From Candidatus Poribacteria bacterium (GTDB lineage Bacteria > Poribacteria > WGA-4E > WGA-3G), in contig JAPPBX010000096.1 of assembly GCA_026702755.1 (NCBI GenBank), forward strand, positions 1 to 64,000: a stretch of 64,000 nt of DNA. Reading direction: 5' to 3'. This document shows positions 1-8,984 of this stretch, in pieces; position 1 is the stretch's first letter, and each line of letters begins with the position of its first letter. A model generated the notes under the pieces. It searched no databases. It had not been told where the DNA came from and was given only the letters and a program-made list of their open reading frames with translations. Made by a program: the position numbers and the translations under genes.

Positions 1-1
1 T

Positions 2-277
2 AAACGAGGTAGAGTGACATTTCGTAATTACCCTACACCGTTGGTGTTTTCTCCTGATGGCGCGATTCTCGTCAATGGAACGAGCAGCGGAATGATCCTG
101 GTAAGGGATGTTGAAACGGGCGAGCAAATCGCTGCGCTTGATGGGCATACGCTGGAAGTGGAGACATTGAAGTTTTCTCCTGATGGGAAAACACTCGTCA
201 GCACTGCCATGGATGGTACAATCTTCTTGTGGGATTGGGATGAAGTCTTCAAAGATGTATCCACAGTCAACAAGTAG
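2..277 (+). CDS. WD40 repeat protein, C-terminal fragment
   Basis: The reading frame is open to the left edge, so only the C-terminus of a beta-propeller protein is present. Two WD40 blades are visible: one with FSPDGAILVNGTSSG followed by VRDVETGEQIAALDGH, and a second with FSPDGKTLVSTAMDG followed by IFLWDWD. The GH...SPDG...WD pattern is diagnostic of WD40 propellers, which usually serve as binding platforms. The gene ends shortly before a nested inverted repeat. Partners cannot be told from this fragment. Confidence 0.85.
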   Translation, partial: KRGRVTFRNYPTPLVFSPDGAILVNGTSSGMILVRDVETGEQIAALDGHTLEVETLKFSPDGKTLVSTAMDGTIFLWDWDEVFKDVSTVNK

Positions 278-315
278 CACCCAATCCAATAAGGGCGAGG
301 GAACCTTGAAGAAAT

Positions 316-389
316 ACCCAAGCAAAAATTCCCTGCGGGGAGGCGAGGATACAATCCTCGCCAGCAGCCGTGGCGTGTTTTGCTTGGGT
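316..389. repeat. nested inverted repeat between WD40 and LamG genes
   Basis: A perfect 12-bp outer arm (acccaagcaaaa at 316-327, complement at 378-389) encloses a perfect 9-bp inner hairpin (ggcgaggat at 342-350, atcctcgcc at 354-362) with a 3-nt loop. It sits 38 nt after the WD40 stop codon. It may act as a bidirectional terminator or be a palindromic mobile repeat. There is no clear U-tract, so the repeat reading is as likely as the terminator reading. Confidence 0.7.
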
Positions 390-446
390 GTTTCCCTGGC
401 TCACTCTCCTAATTCCGCATGACTATAAGAGGTTAAACAAAACAGA

Positions 447-1277
447 ATGAAACGATCAGTTCTCTACGCCTCACTCATCGCTCTGACGCTTATCACAAGC
501 GGATATGCAATCGCAGATTTTGATAAAGGTCTTGTCGTTTACTTTACGTTCGACAACATCAAGGGTAAACGGATTCTCGATGAATCTGGCAATGGGCTTG
601 ATGCTGAAGTTGTCAAAGACACCAAATTTGTTAAGGGTAAATATGGAAACGGCATCCATATTACTAATGATACCGAAGATTGTGTGAATGTCCCTACCAC
701 TGATGAACTGGAAATCAGTGAAGAAATCACGATGATGGCATGGATATATCACGACGATTGGAAGGGGAGCTCTTCTCAGTGGTTTGATAAAGGGTGTTAT
801 AGTGCAAGATCCAATAGCCTGTATGGTATGGGAGTTTTTGATGAAAATGATGATCCAGATCTCGCATTCCTTCCCAATGGTTCAGGAATTGGGATTATTT
901 TAGGGACGCGAGAATTTCACGTGCGAATGGCGGTAGAGAACAAAATGAGGAATGGAAAGTGGCATCATGTTGTCGGCGTATGTGAGGATCTCAACGTGAG
1001 AATGTACCTTGATGGTGAAAACATTCTTGAAAATGATGAGAAACCACCTTTTATTTTTAATGGCATAAACGAGGAAGATTTGCGGATCGGATGTGCCAAA
1101 GGTAAGTCTGAGTATGCGTTTGAGGGAGGTTCTATTGACGAAGTCGCGATATGGAATCGTGCGCTCAGTGAAACCGAAATCAGAGCTGTGATGCGCGGTG
1201 CCTTGTTCGCGGTTTCACCGAAGGATAAAGTCGCCACGACGTGGGGAAATATTAAACGGAAAGCACTTCAACCGTAG
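447..1277 (+). CDS. secreted LamG (concanavalin-like) domain protein
   Basis: A 276-residue protein. Residues 1-23 form a signal peptide (basic MKR, hydrophobic stretch, cleavage near YAIA-D). Residues about 25-245 look like a single LamG/concanavalin A-like jelly roll: VVYFTFD, DESGNGLDA, an AWIYHDD strand, WHHVVGVCEDLNVRMYLDG, and the closing IDEVAIWNRALSETEI typical of the family. These domains bind carbohydrate or protein ligands outside the cell. A short tail (VSPKDKVATTWGNIK) follows. Such small LamG proteins are common in Poribacteria and Planctomycetes (family knowledge). No ligand can be inferred. The nearest purine-rich site (aagagg) lies 15 nt upstream, so the start is not firm. 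Confidence 0.8.
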   Translation: MKRSVLYASLIALTLITSGYAIADFDKGLVVYFTFDNIKGKRILDESGNGLDAEVVKDTKFVKGKYGNGIHITNDTEDCVNVPTTDELEISEEITMMAWIYHDDWKGSSSQWFDKGCYSARSNSLYGMGVFDENDDPDLAFLPNGSGIGIILGTREFHVRMAVENKMRNGKWHHVVGVCEDLNVRMYLDGENILENDEKPPFIFNGINEEDLRIGCAKGKSEYAFEGGSIDEVAIWNRALSETEIRAVMRGALFAVSPKDKVATTWGNIKRKALQP

Positions 1278-1327
1278 CGGAAACTATAATATAATCCAAG
1301 CAGCACCCAATTTGGAGTAGCCCCATT

Positions 1328-2158
1328 ATGAGAAGTACATCCACATTTTTGAAGGCATTTTATAGACTTTTCACTGTTTTATGCATTTGTTCCATTTTCC
1401 TCTTTCTGGATTATTCTATCGAACCGGATCGAACCTTAGAACCGAAGGAGGCAGTAGCAGAGGAAACAACAGATGGGAATCTTGAAGTTACGAGAAAAGA
1501 ATTGTACGAGCAGACGTTCAAAGCGTTGCAGCGACAGTTTCAATCCCCAATTTTAGATGAAGAGTTTGAGATCCTTCACCAGATTATTAGTACGAGTCCT
1601 ATCTATCTGGATTTTCTCAGAGATGTTTATCCGAACGTGCCACATCAAAACTTTAAAACATTCGTTAAAGCATCTGTTGAGAATAGCCCACCAAACACCG
1701 AATTGTATAGGGGTGTGTTAAAGAAACACTTTGGGGAGGCTATGAAGGAAGAACTTATTATCATGCACCGTATGCACCAAGCCTTCCAGAGTGCGCGGAT
1801 TCTAATCTATCATGGAGCAGATAAAACCACAGCGGAGGAAAAAATCCTTCTACCCGTTTTTCAGGAAGGGACAATTTTTGAATGGGGTATCAAACGTCTA
1901 CAAGGAAATGATAAAATAATTGAGTCATTTGGTGAAGATTTTGATCGGTTGAGTTTAGATATCGAGCAAGCGAATATCGAAAAAATAAAGAAAGTCCTTA
2001 AGGATCGGCGTACTGAGCAACGTCCTGATGATGGGTTCATTTGGCTTATGCTAACGGAACCCGTTTTGATGGGAGAGGTCCTCGAAAGCTTTACCGACAC
2101 CGAGGTATTTCTGAAATGGCTTAAAGGGGAATTTAAGGAACCTGAAATAAGGTTCTAA
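1328..2158 (+). CDS. hypothetical secreted or membrane-anchored protein
   Basis: A 276-residue protein I do not recognise. Residues about 10-30 (FLKAFYRLFTVLCICSIFLFLDY) form an N-terminal signal anchor. The rest is charged and probably mostly helical, with many Glu and Lys and a C-terminal FLKWLKGEFKEPEIRF. A good ribosome site (ggag, 10 nt spacing) precedes the ATG. It lies 50 nt after the LamG gene on the same strand and converges with the SprA-like gene. The function is unknown. Confidence 0.65.
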   Translation: MRSTSTFLKAFYRLFTVLCICSIFLFLDYSIEPDRTLEPKEAVAEETTDGNLEVTRKELYEQTFKALQRQFQSPILDEEFEILHQIISTSPIYLDFLRDVYPNVPHQNFKTFVKASVENSPPNTELYRGVLKKHFGEAMKEELIIMHRMHQAFQSARILIYHGADKTTAEEKILLPVFQEGTIFEWGIKRLQGNDKIIESFGEDFDRLSLDIEQANIEKIKKVLKDRRTEQRPDDGFIWLMLTEPVLMGEVLESFTDTEVFLKWLKGEFKEPEIRF

Positions 2159-2193
2159 ACGAGCTCCTGATAGGAAAACACTCCGATTCGCGA

Positions 2194-5100
2194 TTAGAGC
2201 TCTGCACTGACTGTCATTTCTAAACGGTGTTCGGGTTTCCGCTGTTTTGTGGAGAGCAAGCGGTAATTGAGCCGAAACAGGAGATCGGTGAATTTTCGCA
2301 ATCTGTAATCTGCTGTCGTACGGACTTCGTGACTGATGCCTTCGTAGAAGGTGTATTGCGCAAAAGGTATCCCGCCGCTGCTCTCGCCATAGCCGAGTTT
2401 GTAGTTGACATCAACACGTCCCTTGCCGATGAGGCTGTAGGTGATGCGGTTTTCAAACGAGAAAGTGCGCGTTTTCGCTTCAGGTTCCTCGTCAAGTTGT
2501 TCCTCATCAATGGTGCGTTTATATCCGCCAGTCCCACTCCATCTGATTGAATTGCTCAATTCATACCGGAGGCTCAATTCAGTCGTCTGTTCAAATTGGC
2601 GCAGGTCTGAGATGGGCATTGACGGCAATTCTGCCACGTTCTTCATAGATTCGGTTTCCCCCGCGAGTTCTTCAAATTGGAATTGACTATACTTCTCGGT
2701 TTCTCGGCGTTGTTCCCAGTTGGCACCGACAGATAAGCGTTGCGTTGGGTTCACGGAGAAACCGACATCCCAAGTGTTGTGCAGTCTGTGGCGTTCTTGG
2801 TTGTTAATTCGTCGGTTGAGGGTCTCACCCGCGCGAAGGTTAATCTCGAAATTGAACGCCGGTGAGGGTGAAAATTCGAGCCGATGGTGCTGATTCAACC
2901 GCCCGAAAAGCGTTTCTGAACCTTGTAGACTTTGGAGCAGATAGAGAGACACCGCATCCTCTACTTCCTGTTCTTCGGTCAGCCACAACCGCGTTTGACC
3001 TCTGAGAGCCTTCAGAAACCATTCTACGCGGCTTTCGGCTTTCGGCTTTCGGCTTTCAGTAGAAAAGGGATCTAATGAACCAGAGTCCTCTTGCTGACTG
3101 CCGACTGCTGATGGCTGACTGCTATTTCGCGTTGGACGTAAACTATCACGCTTCATCATCAGATCCCGTTGCTGCTGTTGTCTTGCTCGGTCGCGTCGTG
3201 CAAAAAACTGACGCGGTTGAAAACGCATTCGGAATTCTGCCTCCACTGCTGTTGTCGGTTTATCTCCGACATTTTGATAGATTTTGATGTAGGTGCCTTC
3301 TTCGGGATCCTCTACATAGTGCAAGTCGTCCAACTTCACGTAGTATCCTTCACCGGGTTGGAGCAGCACACCAGTGTGTGGATGGATGTCGGTATAAACT
3401 TCGCGCCGTTGACTTGTGAGTTTTTTGTCTAATTCATAGCTGATTTCTATATCAATCGCTCGGCTAAGTGGCGTGAGTTGGAGGTTGACATCCGCGAGTT
3501 GAGTTGTTGTATTTGCACCGAGATCGGTGTGTGCTTTCAACATCCGGCGTGCAAGGTTTGCAGTCAGATTCACTCCCCCGCCGAGCAAGGATTCTTGTTG
3601 CGATAAGATACCGATTTTCCAAGTCCGTGCAGTGGTACTCCGCTGCCAATCCGACAAACCGATAGGCATGTCATCCACGGTGAGCAACGGTTCTTTCGCA
3701 AACGCCTCCTCGAGTTCATAACTCGTGTTGAGAGATGCCCACTTGAACTCAGTCAAGTCAACACGTCCAGTTGCACGGTTCCGCTTTCGGTTGAGCGTGG
3801 CGTTACGCGCCTCGTTCGATTCCACTCGTCCCAATGTTCCTAAGATTCTGAACGGACCGAGCGGATACGAAAGATTACCTTCCTGCCGTGATTTCTGCAG
3901 CGACTCCGCCCTTGTTGAATCTTCACCTTCCGTCCGAGAATTACTCAGGTAGTTGTCCCAGCGGAGATTTGGTAATTTCTTCAATAACTCTGTTCCCGCA
4001 GATGTACGCTGTTCCGATGCGCCGGTATTCGTCTCTTGTCTGTCTCTGCGTGTGTTTGCTCGGATGCCGGTGAGGGGTGCGATTCCACCGCCTGAACGCC
4101 GATTGAAGTTGACACCCCAGTTGAAATTGTTGCGGATGGTTGCGTTTGCAACAGGGAAAGGTTCTGTCTCGTCTGTGGGTTCTGTCACCTCCTGAACGGT
4201 CTTTTCACGTTCCGGTTCTCTTTCTTCACTCCTACCGACACCAGCGTCAACCTCCAGCCAATCTATCGGAATCATCTGGATGTCAAAGTTCAGGGTCCTC
4301 TCGTCCTGAGGTGTTCGCGAAGGGCCTTCGAGATTGAGCAGAAATGCGTCATCGAAACCCTCTTTGGCGTATTGTGTTTCGTAACGGGAACGGGTGCGGT
4401 TGCTGCTTGAGGCACCGACAGGCACGAAGCCAGCATCCATTGACCGTATGTCGAGATTTGTGTGTAGGAGGGGCTTGTAACCCTGATTTCGTTTATCTGA
4501 CCCTATTGGGAATTCCCAATCGGCATAACCGCTCAGTTTCCATGCCCGACTCACCTCTTTCCGATCAACAGTGGAATAGGTATTTTTGTCAAGATTACTG
4601 TAAGCGAGTTCACCTTGGATCCACGCTTGTTCAGTGAAATTCAGACGGCTCTCCAATCCCCATACAGTATGTTTTTGTGGTGCTATGAGGAGGGATCCCT
4701 CTCCCTCTAAATCAAGGATATTTTGGCGAAGTGCTTCCAACTCCTCATCGTTAAAATCGATTAAAGCCTGTTCTGGTTGATTTAGATCTGCTTCAACAGC
4801 ATAAGATGCCCCGAAGGTTAAACGTTCACCGGGCAGTGCGAACACGCTGCTAAGTCCGTAAAGATTCTGTTGATACGCACGCTCTTCGGGGATGTATTCA
4901 AAATCGATCCGAATTACGTCGTTGCTTGTTATCAGATGTTTGCTGTTAAACTCAACAATCGGGTCCCCGTATTCGCGGATGATGTAATCGTTGTTTTCGC
5001 CGCGCCGCATCCTTTCGCCGTTCAACCAGACGATTTCACTCCCGGCTTTCACGATGACGTATTGTCCATCGACGGTGAGCCGATATTCGCTCCGTCCTTC

Positions 5101-6000
5101 CTCACCCTGCAGGACTAAACTTGTGGATTGCCCCTTCGGAATGGCACTCGGAATGAGGTGAAAGTCTACCGACTTGAAATCGCCTTCAACCTGTACACCC
5201 TCTAATGCACGTGGAAAGAAAATAAACTCTGATGGACCGAGAGATCCTTCAAAATCGCCTAAGGTACCCGTCATGTTGGGATGTGTGATACGAATCAGTT
5301 TCTGATCGATGTCTTGGATATTTTCGGTTGTTCCTTCGGGTTGGATCGGCAAATCTTGGTCGGAGAGCAGTGCAAGAACACTGATATTTTCAGAGACTTT
5401 ACCCTCTACGTTGACGCGAAGTTCCTGGTTTTGCGTCACGCCGCGGTTGCTGCCGACTGAGATGCCAAATGTTTGGCTTCCAGACACTTCTAATTGGCTG
5501 TCGGTTGCCGGAAGCCGTCGATTGTCAGCAAGAACATCTGTTTGCTGTGGGGAACCGTCGGTTGTCAACTGACTGCTATCTTGTTGACTACCGCCTGCTG
5601 TCCCGTAGAGATCGCGTTTATAAACCTGTTTGATCGCGAAGGGCAGTGTTCGGTAAGTTATCTCTAATCTGTACGGACGATCTGTGGACGGTTCGGTCGT
5701 GGAATGACGCTCTTCTAAAGTGATTTTTCCCAAATAGAAATCGATCTGGTAATCGACACCTCGCACAAGTACTTTTCCACCCGTTTCCCTTATCTGTTCA
5801 CTGTTTGGAAGAATTGGTGGATACTTCACCGTAAATTCTTGTGTTTCTGCTTTCAGTTCAAAGCGTTCGGCTTTCTGGAGGACCGAAAAGGTAGGAAGTT
5901 CAAGGACTTTTTCTGCATCGTCGGGAGGGTTTTGCGCTGTCCTTCCAAGACTGGGAGGTATACATAAACAGAACGCAAGGAGAAAAAGTAAAATACGCAT
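2194..6000 (-). CDS. large SprA-like outer-membrane/cell-surface protein
   Basis: A 1268-residue protein with an N-terminal signal peptide (about residues 1-19). Residues about 170-400 contain GISVGSNRGVTQNQELRVN..., VLALLSDQDLPIQPEGTTEN and LGPSEFIFFPRALEGVQVEG. These recall the SprA/surface translocon family, in which a very large beta-barrel secretes proteins. The remainder has alternating beta-strand patterns rich in aromatic residues and Arg/Glu, as in large barrels. It is shorter than SprA of Bacteroidetes (over 2000 residues), so it may be only a relative. Two low-complexity segments (about residues 133-173 and 957-993) are encoded by heptamer-repeat DNA inserted in frame. The ribosome site lies inside a 23-nt sequence shared with the gatB upstream region. 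SprA homology is from memory; barrel location is inferred. Confidence 0.6.
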   Translation of the reverse strand: MRILLFLLAFCLCIPPSLGRTAQNPPDDAEKVLELPTFSVLQKAERFELKAETQEFTVKYPPILPNSEQIRETGGKVLVRGVDYQIDFYLGKITLEERHSTTEPSTDRPYRLEITYRTLPFAIKQVYKRDLYGTAGGSQQDSSQLTTDGSPQQTDVLADNRRLPATDSQLEVSGSQTFGISVGSNRGVTQNQELRVNVEGKVSENISVLALLSDQDLPIQPEGTTENIQDIDQKLIRITHPNMTGTLGDFEGSLGPSEFIFFPRALEGVQVEGDFKSVDFHLIPSAIPKGQSTSLVLQGEEGRSEYRLTVDGQYVIVKAGSEIVWLNGERMRRGENNDYIIREYGDPIVEFNSKHLITSNDVIRIDFEYIPEERAYQQNLYGLSSVFALPGERLTFGASYAVEADLNQPEQALIDFNDEELEALRQNILDLEGEGSLLIAPQKHTVWGLESRLNFTEQAWIQGELAYSNLDKNTYSTVDRKEVSRAWKLSGYADWEFPIGSDKRNQGYKPLLHTNLDIRSMDAGFVPVGASSSNRTRSRYETQYAKEGFDDAFLLNLEGPSRTPQDERTLNFDIQMIPIDWLEVDAGVGRSEEREPEREKTVQEVTEPTDETEPFPVANATIRNNFNWGVNFNRRSGGGIAPLTGIRANTRRDRQETNTGASEQRTSAGTELLKKLPNLRWDNYLSNSRTEGEDSTRAESLQKSRQEGNLSYPLGPFRILGTLGRVESNEARNATLNRKRNRATGRVDLTEFKWASLNTSYELEEAFAKEPLLTVDDMPIGLSDWQRSTTARTWKIGILSQQESLLGGGVNLTANLARRMLKAHTDLGANTTTQLADVNLQLTPLSRAIDIEISYELDKKLTSQRREVYTDIHPHTGVLLQPGEGYYVKLDDLHYVEDPEEGTYIKIYQNVGDKPTTAVEAEFRMRFQPRQFFARRDRARQQQQRDLMMKRDSLRPTRNSSQPSAVGSQQEDSGSLDPFSTESRKPKAESRVEWFLKALRGQTRLWLTEEQEVEDAVSLYLLQSLQGSETLFGRLNQHHRLEFSPSPAFNFEINLRAGETLNRRINNQERHRLHNTWDVGFSVNPTQRLSVGANWEQRRETEKYSQFQFEELAGETESMKNVAELPSMPISDLRQFEQTTELSLRYELSNSIRWSGTGGYKRTIDEEQLDEEPEAKTRTFSFENRITYSLIGKGRVDVNYKLGYGESSGGIPFAQYTFYEGISHEVRTTADYRLRKFTDLLFRLNYRLLSTKQRKPEHRLEMTVSAEL
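3029..3126. repeat. heptamer-repeat element inside the SprA-like gene
   Basis: The left arm has four exact CGGCTTT units (3029-3056) followed by cag. The right arm has five related units, TGCTGAC, TGCCGAC, TGCTGAT, GGCTGAC and TGCTATT (3092-3126). The arms are roughly inverted copies. The reading frame passes through and encodes a low-complexity Ser/Gln/Lys/Pro stretch near residues 957-993. It is a member of the dispersed 7-nt-periodic family seen elsewhere in the window. Confidence 0.75.
5493..5600. repeat. degenerate heptamer-type element inside the SprA-like gene
   Basis: Units such as ggctgtc, ggttgcc and gattgtc on the left, and ggttgtc, aactgac and tgctatc on the right, flank a less ordered core. 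The stretch is read in frame as a Gln/Ser/Thr/Asp-rich segment (about residues 133-173) between the N-terminal domain and the conserved GISVGSNRG region. Boundaries are approximate. Confidence 0.5.
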
Positions 6001-6064
6001 TTTTTAATTTACCTTGCGGTTCGTTTAGGGAAATTTCGCAAGAACGTTCCTGCCCGTATATCCG
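6001..6064. repeat. upstream repeat (copy 1) carrying a ribosome site
   Basis: The 23 nt at 6001-6023 are identical to 40177-40199. Both copies carry ccgtatatccg at the same distance further out (6054-6064 and 40232-40242). Read on the minus strand, the shared block contains aaggt shortly before the ATG of the SprA-like gene, so the repeat supplies the Shine-Dalgarno sequence. The rest of the 214-nt interval up to the NHL gene has only a short palindromic piece (gtaggggtaggt... at about 6112-6140). Confidence 0.65.
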
Positions 6065-6214
6065 GTTTCCCGGCGCGATGCTTGGGCTTACAATCTCTGG
6101 CCAAAGACGCTGTAGGGGTAGGTCTTGTGCCTACCTACCATCGGTGAGACTGGATTCTCTCATCAATTGTTATATGCCAGACGTGCATAATTGACCGCAA
6201 GGAAGAATAAAAAA

Positions 6215-7231
6215 CTATTTTTTACGGAAAACTTGGAATACCTTTATGTCATTCGCTTCGGCATCGCTCACAAAGACACGTCCTGTTTTTGAGACGGCGA
6301 TGCCTGCGGGGTCTAAGAGCGCAGCGGCACTGAATTCGGTGATGGTTTTACCATCAGGCGCAAAAACTTGAATACGTCGGTTGCCGCTGTCTGTTACATA
6401 AAGATAATTCCATTCGTCCAAGGTGATGCACTTCGGTTCCCGTAGTTGTCCAAGCGCGTCGCCTTCACCGCCCCATGTATTGATAGGGTTGCCACTGAAG
6501 TCGTATTTTTTAATGAGATGGTTCCCTGTATCAACGACATAAACGTTCCCGTGAGCATCAACGTCCAAGTCTGTTGGGTTCCAGAGTTGTTCCTTACCGC
6601 TCCCGAAGCTTCCGCGTGCGACAACGGGTACCCCTGCGACATTAAATTCAATCCAGCGATGATTGCCCGTATCAACAACGTAAACCTCGCCATTTCGTCC
6701 GATACCGATGCCTTCGGGTCGGTCCAATAGAATATCATCTACGCTTTCACTGAGTGGATAGAAAATACGGTCAACGAAATTGCAGTATTGTACGCGATTG
6801 TTACCCGTATCTGCTACATAGAGGCGGTAACTGCGTTGGAAACTCAGAGCGATGTCTGTTGGATGGTCAAATTCCCCTGTTTGCCACCCGCGACTTCCGA
6901 ATTCCGTCATGAAATTCCCAGCATCGTCAATCACTTGCACCCGATTGTTACCAGCGTCGGCGATGTAAATCCTGTCCGCTTCGTCTATAGTGAGTCCCAA
7001 TGGGGTCCGAAATTCGCCCGCCCCTTGTCCAGTTCTACCGAGTGTTTCAATATAACGGACACCCAATATAGGTGGCGCATTCCGTTCGCGGTTTGAGGGT
7101 AGAATTTCAACCGGCTGTGCGACTTCACTTTTGGGTAGACCGCAGCTCACACAGAACAGAAGAAAAAGACAACCGAGACTTCTAATAATGGCACTTTGGG
7201 CGGACTTCAGGAGTGATGTTTGAAATTTCAC
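6215..7231 (-). CDS. NHL-repeat lipoprotein
   Basis: A beta-propeller protein with at least five NHL repeats (repeated YVADTGNNRVQ, YVVDTGNHRW, YVVDTGNHLI, YVTDSGNRRIQVF, FVSDAEANDIKVF). The open frame extends to 7324, but that start would overlap the upstream gene by 77 nt and add a 31-residue polar leader. I prefer the GTG at 7231, 17 nt after the upstream stop. It gives a compact lipoprotein signal (basic start, hydrophobic SLGCLFLLF, then CVSC). No clear ribosome site precedes the GTG. NHL propellers bind proteins, RNA or ligands. Its partner is unknown, possibly the lipoprotein encoded just upstream. Confidence 0.75.
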   Translation of the reverse strand: MKFQTSLLKSAQSAIIRSLGCLFLLFCVSCGLPKSEVAQPVEILPSNRERNAPPILGVRYIETLGRTGQGAGEFRTPLGLTIDEADRIYIADAGNNRVQVIDDAGNFMTEFGSRGWQTGEFDHPTDIALSFQRSYRLYVADTGNNRVQYCNFVDRIFYPLSESVDDILLDRPEGIGIGRNGEVYVVDTGNHRWIEFNVAGVPVVARGSFGSGKEQLWNPTDLDVDAHGNVYVVDTGNHLIKKYDFSGNPINTWGGEGDALGQLREPKCITLDEWNYLYVTDSGNRRIQVFAPDGKTITEFSAAALLDPAGIAVSKTGRVFVSDAEANDIKVFQVFRKK

Positions 7232-7247
7232 TTCATTGGGGGTTTGT

Positions 7248-7883
7248 TTAGCCTCGCTGTACCCTGAATTTGAAGACAAATGTCGTTTGCTGTTCATTAA
7301 AATCACTTGTGACTCTGGGAACAATGATTCGCAAGTTGCTGTAATTAATGCTTCGTTTACGGAAATAGAGGAAGAATCTCGTATGTTGGCCCGGCATTAC
7401 TGTCGTTCGCTCAAGGTCTGCTCTGGGAAGAACCGCCGGGGTGCCTTGTACCCGAATAGTTTTGTCCCATCGAAACACTTCTGCCCCAAACTCAGGCGGC
7501 AGCTTGGGTCTGAAATTCTTTTTTAAGTAAAAGGATTCTTGGGACTTATCGATTGTCTTCGTAACGTTTCCGGTTCCATCCAACATCTGACAGTCCTCCT
7601 TTTTGAAGGAGATCCAGTGATTCGTCCGGTTATAAATGATAACACCGAACGCGTCAACTGCCTTCACATCGTTGAGTGGGACAACCATTGCTGTGATGCC
7701 GTTTTTGACATAGCCGACAGTGCCCGTCTGTGGCATAATGTGGGCATCTGGGTCGAACACGGGGACGATCATCTCTGGTTGGAAGGTGTCTTTGATAAAG
7801 TCAGGGACCTTTGAACAACTCAGCGAAATTAATGACAGACAAAGGACTGCTAAAATTTGTAACGGATTTATTTTATTTTTCAT
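7248..7883 (-). CDS. hypothetical lipoprotein
   Basis: I do not recognise this protein. The ATG at 7883 is chosen over the longer frame (7922) because it is preceded by ggag with 7-nt spacing. It also gives a classic lipoprotein signal: MKNKINPL, a hydrophobic core, then LISLSC with the lipidated Cys at about residue 23. The mature part (about 189 residues) looks beta-rich, with phrases such as GVIIYNRTNHWISFKKEDC and a C-terminal TTFVFKFRVQRG. It is probably co-transcribed with the NHL lipoprotein that follows and lies 45 nt after the ROK kinase gene. Confidence 0.7.
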   Translation of the reverse strand: MKNKINPLQILAVLCLSLISLSCSKVPDFIKDTFQPEMIVPVFDPDAHIMPQTGTVGYVKNGITAMVVPLNDVKAVDAFGVIIYNRTNHWISFKKEDCQMLDGTGNVTKTIDKSQESFYLKKNFRPKLPPEFGAEVFRWDKTIRVQGTPAVLPRADLERTTVMPGQHTRFFLYFRKRSINYSNLRIIVPRVTSDFNEQQTTFVFKFRVQRG

Positions 7884-7928
7884 TTCTTTTCTCCATGGTA
7901 GATTGATGAGAAATCTGAGCATTACGTC

Positions 7929-8978
7929 TTACAATGCCGGTCCCTCACTTTCAAAGGCGAGCACCGCTGCACCTACAATGCCGGCATCATTTCCGAGGTG
8001 TGCCTTTACGATTTTCATTTGTGCTGGAATGTCCATGGCACGTTTGGCGAGTTCAGCGCGAATCGGTTCAAAAAGGAGTTTTTCACCGGCTTCCGCTATA
8101 CCACCTCCGATGATTGCGATTTGTGGATTGAGAATATGCGCTATTGAAGTGAGCGCGATGCCGATATACCGTCCTGTTTCAGCAAAAATTTCCATTGCGA
8201 GTTGGTCCCCTGCTTGGGCTGCCTCCGCTATTTGCCGTGGTGTTAGTGATGTTCCGTCGCTGGCGAGGTTTGTAACCTCGCCGAGTAAAATCGTTTCTCG
8301 TCCTGTTTTGATTCTTTCCTCAGTGCGTTCAACGATATTTTTCGCGCCAGCATACGCCTCAAGACACCCCTGATTGCCACAGCCACAGTAACGCCCGTTG
8401 GGGTCAACGATCGTATGTCCGAGTTCGCCCGCAGTATTTTGACTTCCATGATAGAGTTGCCCATCAATGACAACACCTCCACCGACCCCTGTACCGAGCG
8501 TTAATGCGACAATGCTTTTGTATCCAACACCAGCACCGTGACGAAATTCCCCCAATGTCATCACGTTCACGTCGTTATCCATACCCTTTAATATGAGTTT
8601 GTAGTTCTTGATTTGTGAGTTACGCTTTACAGCATTCTTCGGGATACTCAACTTCGCCAGTTCTGCGTTCACATAATCCACAAGTGGTATGTCACTCCAG
8701 CCGGGGAAGTTAGGAGAAAAATGGACAACACCTGTTTCAGCGATGATAAGTCCGGGTGCTCCTAATCCGATCCAAATCTCACTTGTGTCCCGGTGATTTT
8801 CAGGTGCTTTCACAATCACCTGACGAACGGCTTCCGCGATTCGAGCCGCTACGAATTTAGGACCACCTACTTCAACATCTGTAGGAAGAATGACGCGGCA
8901 AGAAATATCGCCTACCGATGAGACTAATCCTGCCTTGATGTCTGTTCCGCCGAGGTCAACGCCGATGCTGTATTTCAT
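7929..8978 (-). CDS. ROK-family sugar kinase (glucokinase-like)
   Basis: A 349-residue kinase of the ROK family, which phosphorylates glucose, N-acetylmannosamine or related sugars with ATP. Visible are the N-terminal phosphate loop GVDLGGTDIKAGLV, the catalytic DNDVNVMTLGEFRHGAG, the nucleotide loop LTLGTGVGGGVVIDG, GELGHTIVDPNGR, and the zinc motif CGCGNQGCLEAYAG. Just before DNDVN, residues about 113-131 (KNAVKRNSQIKNYKLILKG) look extra relative to family members, where IPVFxDND is usual. Downstream genes encode lipoproteins; galactokinase is upstream, so a sugar-catabolic setting is likely. The exact sugar is unknown. Confidence 0.88.
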   Translation of the reverse strand: MKYSIGVDLGGTDIKAGLVSSVGDISCRVILPTDVEVGGPKFVAARIAEAVRQVIVKAPENHRDTSEIWIGLGAPGLIIAETGVVHFSPNFPGWSDIPLVDYVNAELAKLSIPKNAVKRNSQIKNYKLILKGMDNDVNVMTLGEFRHGAGVGYKSIVALTLGTGVGGGVVIDGQLYHGSQNTAGELGHTIVDPNGRYCGCGNQGCLEAYAGAKNIVERTEERIKTGRETILLGEVTNLASDGTSLTPRQIAEAAQAGDQLAMEIFAETGRYIGIALTSIAHILNPQIAIIGGGIAEAGEKLLFEPIRAELAKRAMDIPAQMKIVKAHLGNDAGIVGAAVLAFESEGPAL

Positions 8979-8984
8979 TTTTTT

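Noticed and set aside
2227-2550. Plus-strand frame antisense to the SprA-like gene
   Set aside because: It is a shadow of a long, well-supported minus-strand gene, as are the other plus-strand frames between 2.2 and 6.0 kb.
7232-7324. Upstream extension of the NHL lipoprotein gene to 7324
   Set aside because: It would overlap the preceding gene by 77 nt and add a polar leader that spoils the lipoprotein signal.
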